From: Synergistales bacterium
GTDB taxonomy: Bacteria > Synergistota > Synergistia > Synergistales > Synergistaceae
Reading direction: 5' to 3'
DNA length: 10,190 bases
Assembly: GCA_026002695.1 (NCBI GenBank)
Contig: BOCB01000055.1
Coordinates: forward strand, 1 to 10,190
Positions 6,199-10,190 of the stretch are shown here, piece after piece. The number at the start of each line of letters is the position of its first letter. Position 1 is the first letter of the stretch. A program made the translations under genes and the position numbers. The notes under the pieces were generated by a model. The model worked only from the letters and a program-made list of their open reading frames with translations. It searched no databases and was not told the origin of the DNA.

Positions 6199-7217
6199 TG
6201 AAGAAGTTCTTGTTCGTATCCGCCGCGCTCGTGTGTTTGTGTTTTGCCTTTTTGCTTTCCGCTCCTATTCCGGAGTTTTCCGCGGCGGTTGAGACCACGC
6301 TCAGGTTCGCCGGGCAGCTTCCGCCGGAGCACGCCGCGACCGGCTATATGAACGATATAGCCAAGACGATTAAGGAGAAGTCGGGCGGGCGCATTGAGGT
6401 CAAAGTTTACCCGGCCAACCAGCTCGGCGACTATGGGCTCGTTCACCAGGAGCTTATCAAGGGTACCATAGATATGGCGCTCATCTCGACCCCCGGAGAT
6501 ATAGATCCCCGCATGAATTTCCCGTACATCAACGGCTTCGCCTCGGACTACACGCAGCTTGAGAACGCTTTCAAAACCGGCGGCTGGGCTTTCAAGAAGA
6601 TGGACGAGCTCAATAAGCCTCTCGGCGTCAAGTTCCTCGGCTTCAATGTAGAGGGCTTTATCGGCATCGCCAGCACGAAGGCGCTTGTGGAGCCCCTCAA
6701 TCCGAAGGTTGACAAGGGCGTCCTCTGCCGCGTTCCCAACATGGCGGTCTATCAGCTCGGAGCCAAGGCAATGGGCTTCCGCACGATGACCATACCTTAT
6801 TCCGACCTCTACACCTCCCTCCAGACCGGAGTCGTCGACGCCGTTGACGGACTGCCCCCGGCGGCCGCCTACGCGATACTGAAGGACGTTACGAAGTTTT
6901 GGTACCAGACCAACTACTCCATCGAAGCCGAGTCATATCTCATGAGCTCCAAGACGTGGGACAAGCTGAAACCCGCTGACAGGGATATGATAGCTGACGT
7001 CGTGGCTAAGGTCGCGGCGAAGAGCGTGCCGCTCGCGAAAGCGGAGGACGAGAAGTACTCGAAGCTCATGGCCGATGCCGGCATAAAGGTATTCAAGTAT
7101 ACCGCCAAGGAGCTGCTCCCCATACAGCAGGCCGTCGCGGCTACGTGGCCTAAGTTGGCGGATACTATGACAAAACCCTTCATGGACGAGTTCAACAGGG
7201 AGCTTGCTCCTAAATAA
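6198..7217 (+). CDS. dctP: TRAP transporter periplasmic solute-binding protein, DctP family
   Basis: This is the extracytoplasmic receptor that captures an organic acid and delivers it to the DctQM permease. A signal peptide is clear: MKK, a hydrophobic core to about residue 22, and a likely cleavage after the SAA near residue 30. The mature part has the DctP fold markers: GRIEVKVYPANQLGD (64-78), the CRVPNMAVY segment (177-185) whose R178 is at the position of the conserved substrate-carboxylate-binding arginine, and SLQTGVVDAVDG (207-218). Length (339 aa) is normal. ATG 6198 is chosen because AAGGGG lies 9 nt upstream; upstream in-frame TTGs at 6189 and 6195 are less likely. It is the first gene of the TRAP operon. 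Ligand class (C4-dicarboxylate, keto acid, sugar acid or other) cannot be fixed by sequence; the nearby fumarase suggests a C4 acid only by association. Confidence 0.94.
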   Translation: MKKFLFVSAALVCLCFAFLLSAPIPEFSAAVETTLRFAGQLPPEHAATGYMNDIAKTIKEKSGGRIEVKVYPANQLGDYGLVHQELIKGTIDMALISTPGDIDPRMNFPYINGFASDYTQLENAFKTGGWAFKKMDELNKPLGVKFLGFNVEGFIGIASTKALVEPLNPKVDKGVLCRVPNMAVYQLGAKAMGFRTMTIPYSDLYTSLQTGVVDAVDGLPPAAAYAILKDVTKFWYQTNYSIEAESYLMSSKTWDKLKPADRDMIADVVAKVAAKSVPLAKAEDEKYSKLMADAGIKVFKYTAKELLPIQQAVAATWPKLADTMTKPFMDEFNRELAPK

Positions 7218-7255
7218 CCACGCATACGAATAAACGACAGCGAGACATATTAAAG

Positions 7256-7294
7256 ATAAAGAGCGGGAACGTATTTACCGTTCCCGCTCTTTAT
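7256..7294 (+). terminator. Intercistronic 16-bp hairpin between dctP and dctQ
   Basis: Arms 7256-7271 and 7279-7294 are perfectly complementary over 16 bp around a 7-nt loop TATTTAC. The 3' side ends CTCTTTATAATTT and is only 6 nt from the dctQ Shine-Dalgarno (7301-7308). It starts 38 nt after the dctP stop. Such stems between a binding-protein gene and its permease genes usually cause partial termination or shield the upstream mRNA from 3' decay, giving excess receptor over permease. That role is inferred. Confidence 0.75.
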
Positions 7295-7314
7295 AATTTC
7301 GGAGGTGAAGACTA

Positions 7315-7845
7315 ATGCCTGAAAATCCTGCTATGAACAAGTTTGACAAAGTAATGGTAGGTTTCTTTTCAATAGTGATAGCCGTCGGCTCACTCGTGAT
7401 TACGCTGATTATAATGGGCGCCGCGGCCGCGCGGTACATACTCCATGTCAATTTCGTCGGATATGACGAGATCGTCGTATTGGTAGCTTTCTGGTTTTAC
7501 TTCATGGGAGCGGCCTATGGAGCATATAACAACTCGCACGTTACAGCCGACATAATCGACGCGTACGTTCCGCTTGGCGTCACGAGAAACGTACTGGCCG
7601 CCATCAGGTGGGCGGCAGCCTGCTTCGCGTGCGGGCTCTTTGTTTATTACGGGTTCAACTACCTCAAATTCAGCTTCATGGGGCCGCTGGGCAACTTCCG
7701 GTTCCTGCCGAAGAGCATGACATGGCGCATACCTCTGTGGATATCTCAGTCGGCCATATTCATAGGGCTGTCACTTATGGAGCTGTATTTCCTGAGAAAC
7801 TTTTTGCTCAGCATAAAGGCTCTCGCCGGGGGGAACAAGGCGTGA
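7315..7845 (+). CDS. dctQ: TRAP transporter small permease subunit, DctQ family
   Basis: This 176-aa inner-membrane protein is the small, four-helix subunit that pairs with DctM in the sodium- or proton-driven tripartite transporter. Predicted helices are roughly 14-38, 50-72, 93-115 and 140-162. The segment RYILHVNFVGYDEIVVL into GAAYGAYNNSHVTADII (residues 40-81) has the family pattern: an acidic residue at the start of helix 2 and a conserved histidine (H75) after it. ATG 7315 has an excellent GGAGGTGA (7301-7308). Its last codons overlap the dctM start in GTGA (7842-7845), implying coupled translation. Length is normal and no defect is seen. Confidence 0.92.
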   Translation: MPENPAMNKFDKVMVGFFSIVIAVGSLVITLIIMGAAAARYILHVNFVGYDEIVVLVAFWFYFMGAAYGAYNNSHVTADIIDAYVPLGVTRNVLAAIRWAAACFACGLFVYYGFNYLKFSFMGPLGNFRFLPKSMTWRIPLWISQSAIFIGLSLMELYFLRNFLLSIKALAGGNKA

Positions 7846-9158
7846 TTTACATAGCGCTGTTAATACTGATAATAACGCTGCTGCTCGGCGTTCCGGTTCC
7901 CGTCAGCTTCATGGCGTCCTCCGCGTGGCTGATATACTTCGGCGGCCCGGACGGAATGGGTTACGACCCCGCGCAGCTCCTCCCGCACGGATTCCTTCAG
8001 ATATCGTCCATCTCACTGATAGCGATAGCGCTGTTTATAATGGCCGGCGGACTTATGGAGAAGGGAAGGATAGGCGAGAAGCTGATAGACCTCGTCGATG
8101 TCTTCTGCGGGAACGTCAAGGGCGGCCTCGGCGTCGTCGGAACCGTCTCCTGCGCCATCTTCGGATCCATCACCGGCGCGGCCTGCGCGACGCTTTCCTG
8201 CATCGGCGCCATCATGTTCCCGCGCTTCGACAAAGCGGGCTATCCAAAAGGGCACACCGCGGCGCTCATGGCTAACGCGTCCCTGCTGGGGCTTTTGATC
8301 CCGCCGAACGCCACGCTCATAATTTTCGCTTGGATCAGCGGACAGTCCGTCCTCGCGTGCTTCCTCTCCACCGTCTCAGCCGGAATACTCGTTACGATTC
8401 TGATATCGCTCACCAACATCTGGCTTCTCCGGAACAACCCCACCGTGCTCGTGTCGGGAAAGCGCACAAGAGCGGAGAAGGCGGAGCTTTTCAAAACGAG
8501 GGGCGTCCTCGCGATCCCGGCCCTGTTCCTCCCGGTCATAGTTCTCGGCTCGATATACGGCGGCATAATGACCCCGACGGAGGCGTCGGCCGCCGCCGTC
8601 CTGTACGCCATACCGGTCGGCATGTTCGTCTACAAGGGACTCACGGCGAGAGGGCTGTGGGACTGTCTGATCGAATCCGGCATCACCACGGGCGTCATCA
8701 TGGTGATGCTCTACTCCGTGTCGATGCTGAGCAGGCTCTACATCCTGGAGGATCTTCCGGGGAAGGTTCTTCACCTCTTCTACTCCGTGTCGACAAACAA
8801 GTGGGTCATCATGGGCATGATAAACATCTTCCTGGTGATCATGGGAATGCTGATGGACGACATCAGCGTCGTCACGCTGACGACCCCGATACTGATGCCG
8901 ATAATAACGGAGCTCGGCTTCAGCCCGATTCATTACGCGGCGATCGTGGGAGTCAACACCGGCCTCGGCTGCATAACGCCGCCGGCAGCCCCTGTGCTCT
9001 ATCTGTCGGGCAGGCTCTCCAACACGCCCATAAACGAGATGATGAAGCCGGCTCTCTGGTTCATACTGCTCTGCTGGGTGCCGGCTCTGATCTTCACGGC
9101 GTATTTCCCGAGACTCGTTCTGCTCTTACCGCACATCATTCTCGGGACTCCGTGGTAG
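7842..9158 (+). CDS. dctM: TRAP transporter large permease subunit, DctM family
   Basis: This is the multi-helix transport channel subunit of the TRAP system (ion transporter superfamily), 438 aa, about 11-12 membrane helices. Family motifs in order: GSITGAACATLSCIGAIMFP (108-127), LLIPPNATLIIF (151-162), GGIMTPTEASAAAVLYA (240-256), GMLMDDISVVTLTTPILMPI (335-354) and CITPPAAPVLYLSG (377-390). The paired IPP and TPP motifs in the two repeat halves are the expected substrate/ion-site loops. The start is GTG 7842, overlapping dctQ by 4 bp with a G-rich ribosome site (GGGGGGAA, 7828-7835). The frame stays open 5' of this, but upstream it runs inside dctQ and loses the typical N-terminus. The TPPAAP segment differs slightly from the more usual TPPVG form, perhaps reflecting ligand class. 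Confidence 0.94.
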   Translation: MIYIALLILIITLLLGVPVPVSFMASSAWLIYFGGPDGMGYDPAQLLPHGFLQISSISLIAIALFIMAGGLMEKGRIGEKLIDLVDVFCGNVKGGLGVVGTVSCAIFGSITGAACATLSCIGAIMFPRFDKAGYPKGHTAALMANASLLGLLIPPNATLIIFAWISGQSVLACFLSTVSAGILVTILISLTNIWLLRNNPTVLVSGKRTRAEKAELFKTRGVLAIPALFLPVIVLGSIYGGIMTPTEASAAAVLYAIPVGMFVYKGLTARGLWDCLIESGITTGVIMVMLYSVSMLSRLYILEDLPGKVLHLFYSVSTNKWVIMGMINIFLVIMGMLMDDISVVTLTTPILMPIITELGFSPIHYAAIVGVNTGLGCITPPAAPVLYLSGRLSNTPINEMMKPALWFILLCWVPALIFTAYFPRLVLLLPHIILGTPW

Positions 9159-9173
9159 AGCGGGTTAACAGAG

Positions 9174-9407
9174 ATGTTTTGGAGCAGTGATGTCCGCGCG
9201 TCGGAGAATTTTTACAGAAACGTCTTTGCGCTTGCGGCATTCGCGGCGTTCGCCTGCGCGTTTATCTTAGACTCGCCCCTGCTGTACTGCGCGGTTCTCA
9301 TGTTCGGAGCTCTGTCGAGGACAGCGGTGCGGAAAAACTGGAAGAACCCGGCTTTCGCCGAGAGGACGCCTTGGCTCGTCTCCGCTCCGAAAGCCGGAAA
9401 GGATTGA
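9174..9407 (+). CDS. Small two-helix membrane protein of unknown function, downstream of dctM
   Basis: I do not recognise this 77-aa protein. It has two hydrophobic segments (about 17-32, rich in Ala and Phe, and 35-49) separated by an Asp-Ser-Pro turn, then a basic tail (SRTAVRKNWKNPAF, then a lysine-rich end). That arrangement predicts a hairpin in the inner membrane with both ends in the cytoplasm. It starts 15 bp after the dctM stop and ends 8 bp before a strong terminator, so it is very probably the last cistron of the TRAP operon. The ribosome site is weak (purine-rich GAGCGGG near 9158-9164). Codon composition matches the neighbours. A role as accessory TRAP subunit is possible but unproven; a spurious frame is less likely given its fit between dctM and the terminator. 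Confidence 0.6.
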   Translation: MFWSSDVRASENFYRNVFALAAFAAFACAFILDSPLLYCAVLMFGALSRTAVRKNWKNPAFAERTPWLVSAPKAGKD

Positions 9408-9415
9408 ACCGCCAA

Positions 9416-9448
9416 AAGCCGGGCATCTTTTACAAGGATGCCCGGCTT
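9416..9448. terminator. Intrinsic terminator ending the TRAP operon (bidirectional)
   Basis: A 15-bp stem (9416-9430 with 9434-9448, one G-U pair) with a 3-nt TAC loop is followed by GGTTTTA. It starts 8 nt after the stop of the small membrane ORF. On the minus strand the stem is followed by GGCGG after TTTT, so it could also terminate the minus-strand gene remnant ending at 9491. A second, weaker stem (9460-9468 with 9479-9487) lies between it and that remnant. Confidence 0.88.
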
Positions 9449-9490
9449 GGTTTTACGCTGGCGGGAAAGATCACGGCGTTTCCTGCCGGT

Positions 9491-9592
9491 TCATTCCTCC
9501 AGTAAAATCGGTTTAATGAGCAATTCTATCATATGTGGATCAAACACAGGAATACCTAACTGTTTCTGTATCACGGCCGTTTCATAAAATTT
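9491..9592 (-). pseudogene. 3' remnant of a minus-strand gene cut off at the insertion sequence
   Basis: On the minus strand an open frame of 34 codons runs from 9592 to a stop at 9493-9491. It ends with a protein-like sequence, KQLGIPVFDPHMIELLIKP followed by ILLEE. The GIPVFDP followed by an amphipathic helix to the C-terminus recalls the end of Asp/Glu or hydantoin racemase-like proteins, but this is a weak resemblance. No start codon with a ribosome site is present: reading upstream, the frame hits TGA at 9595-9593, exactly where the probable insertion-sequence end begins (CAGTCTTAAC, 9594 on). The simplest reading is a gene whose front part lies beyond the insertion element, outside this window. 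A fortuitous short frame is the alternative. Confidence 0.4.
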
Positions 9593-9598
9593 TCAGTC

Positions 9599-9629
9599 TT
9601 AACAAAAACACATAAAACCTTGATAATAT
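9599..9629 (+). promoter_or_regulatory. Candidate transposase promoter inside the insertion-sequence end
   Basis: TAATAT (9624-9629) is preceded by TG at 9621-9622, an extended -10 form. TTAACA (9599-9604) is a possible -35 but at a long 19-bp spacing. Transcription near 9636 would place the transposase ribosome site GAGGTGA (9653-9659) properly. Sequence is seen; function is inferred. Confidence 0.35.
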
Positions 9630-9664
9630 ACAGAAAGCAAAAAAATATTATTGAGGTGAAAAAG

Positions 9665-10190
9665 TTGAATATAAAAGAAAGATTTGCAAATATTGAAGAC
9701 CCGCGCCACCAGAGTTATGTTGAACATAAATTGTGTGACGTGCTCACGATAGTTATGTGCGCTGTGATGAGCGGGTTAGACCGGTTGTCAGACATTGTGA
9801 TGTACGCTGAAAACAGAGTATCGCTGTTTTCTGAAAAATTCGGTATAACAGCTATCCCATCTAAACCTACATTCAGCCGCATTTTGAATATGATAGACGG
9901 CGAGAAAGCAGGTGTAGTTATTCTTGAAATCATGCGAGAAAACTTCGAGCTTTTAGGAGATATTATCGCCGTTGACGGGAAGGCAATTCGAAGTACGTCC
10001 GAAAAAGGAAAAGCTCATTCGGCCCTGCAAATTCTCACTGCGTATTTAACCGAAAGCGGAATGACGCTTGCTCAAAAGTCAATTCACGAGAAGACAAACG
10101 AAATACCCGTCTTTCAAGAAATACTTGAAACTCTTGATGTCAAAGAGAAGACGATAACCGCTGACGCTATGCATTGCCAAAAAGAAACTT
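9665..10190 (+). CDS. ISAs1-family DDE transposase, N-terminal part (truncated by window end)
   Basis: The frame is open from TTG 9665 to the last base (175 residues), with no stop, so the gene continues beyond the window. GAGGTGA (9653-9659) sits 5 nt upstream of the TTG; no ATG offers as good a ribosome site. Residues 1-90 match the transposase-associated N-terminal domain (early DPRHQSY-, LCDVLTIVMCAVMSG-type sequence and PSKPTFSRIL). The catalytic domain begins IIAVDGKAIRS, whose D104 is the first DDE aspartate. EKTNEIP (142-148) and ITADAMHCQ (164-172) follow, with D167 as the second. These are signatures of the ISAs1/H-repeat family. The third acidic residue and C-terminus are not visible. 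Codon use is AT-rich compared with all neighbouring genes, consistent with recent arrival. No frameshift is seen in the visible part. Confidence 0.92.
   Translation, partial: MNIKERFANIEDPRHQSYVEHKLCDVLTIVMCAVMSGLDRLSDIVMYAENRVSLFSEKFGITAIPSKPTFSRILNMIDGEKAGVVILEIMRENFELLGDIIAVDGKAIRSTSEKGKAHSALQILTAYLTESGMTLAQKSIHEKTNEIPVFQEILETLDVKEKTITADAMHCQKET

Larger units (their letters stand above)
9594..10190 (+). mobile_element. ISAs1-family insertion sequence, left part (right end outside window)
   Basis: The element is identified from its transposase. The DNA changes sharply from GC-rich to AT-rich (A-runs, TTA/ATA/AAA codons) from about 9500 onward. The left boundary is tentative: CAGTCTTAAC at 9594, starting with the CAG often seen at ISAs1 tips, coincides with the point where the adjacent minus-strand frame breaks. 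The terminal inverted repeat and target duplication cannot be confirmed because the right end is missing. Confidence 0.7.

Noticed and set aside
7608..7841. 5' extension of dctM upstream of GTG 7842
   Set aside because: It lies inside dctQ in another frame and encodes a hydrophilic stretch unlike any DctM N-terminus; GTG 7842 has the overlap and ribosome site expected.
8330..9190. 286-codon + strand frame inside dctM
   Set aside because: Out-of-frame shadow of dctM, rich in His, Arg, Asp and Gly with no hydrophobic segments and no ribosome site.
9715..9933. 72-codon minus-strand frame in the insertion sequence
   Set aside because: Antisense to the clearly recognisable transposase N-terminal domain, with no motif of its own.

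Overview
The window is GC-rich bacterial chromosome with an AT-richer insertion sequence entering at the right edge. Coding sequence combines a high GC content with frequent ATA (Ile) and AGG (Arg) codons. The gene set is a two-subunit class I fumarase, a succinate/acetyl-CoA-type CoA-transferase, a class A penicillin-binding protein, ribosomal protein L28 and a TRAP transporter. This fits an anaerobic, acid- or amino-acid-fermenting bacterium, and a member of Synergistota is my best guess. That assignment is inference; no rRNA or other taxonomic marker is complete enough here to prove it.

Region 1 (1-3160) is a C4-acid/CoA module on the + strand. A clear sigma-70 promoter (-10 at 41-46) drives fumarase alpha (78-920, TTG start) and beta (935-1501). 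After a 115-bp leader-like gap with tandem small hairpins comes a 500-aa CoA-transferase (1617-3119). Together they would interconvert fumarate and malate and move CoA between succinate and acetate or propionate.

Region 2 (3187-5734) is housekeeping. It holds a complete PBP1A-type bifunctional peptidoglycan synthase on the + strand, converging on a small minus-strand gene, rpmB (L28, 64 aa, four zinc-type cysteines). A perfect 52-bp palindrome lies between the two stop codons and probably terminates both.

Region 3 (5735-6197) is an approximately 460-bp gene-free stretch. It holds the rpmB leader, a 105-bp imperfect inverted repeat enclosing three 7-bp direct repeats at an exact 18-bp period, and a strong promoter (TTGACT-17-TAGAAT). 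A possible 30-codon leader ORF with an ideal Shine-Dalgarno follows; its stop overlaps the dctP start.

Region 4 (6198-9448) is a complete TRAP transporter operon: periplasmic receptor dctP, a 16-bp-stem intercistronic hairpin, dctQ, then dctM overlapping it by 4 bp. A small two-helix membrane ORF and a strong terminator follow.

Region 5 (9449-10190) carries the 3' end of a minus-strand gene (stop at 9491). It appears to be cut off by an ISAs1-family insertion sequence whose transposase (TTG 9665) runs off the window. I see no CRISPR array, tRNA, rRNA, defence system or clearly new multi-gene system. The unusual content is regulatory and structural DNA: leader ORF, hairpins, repeats and the gene-IS junction.
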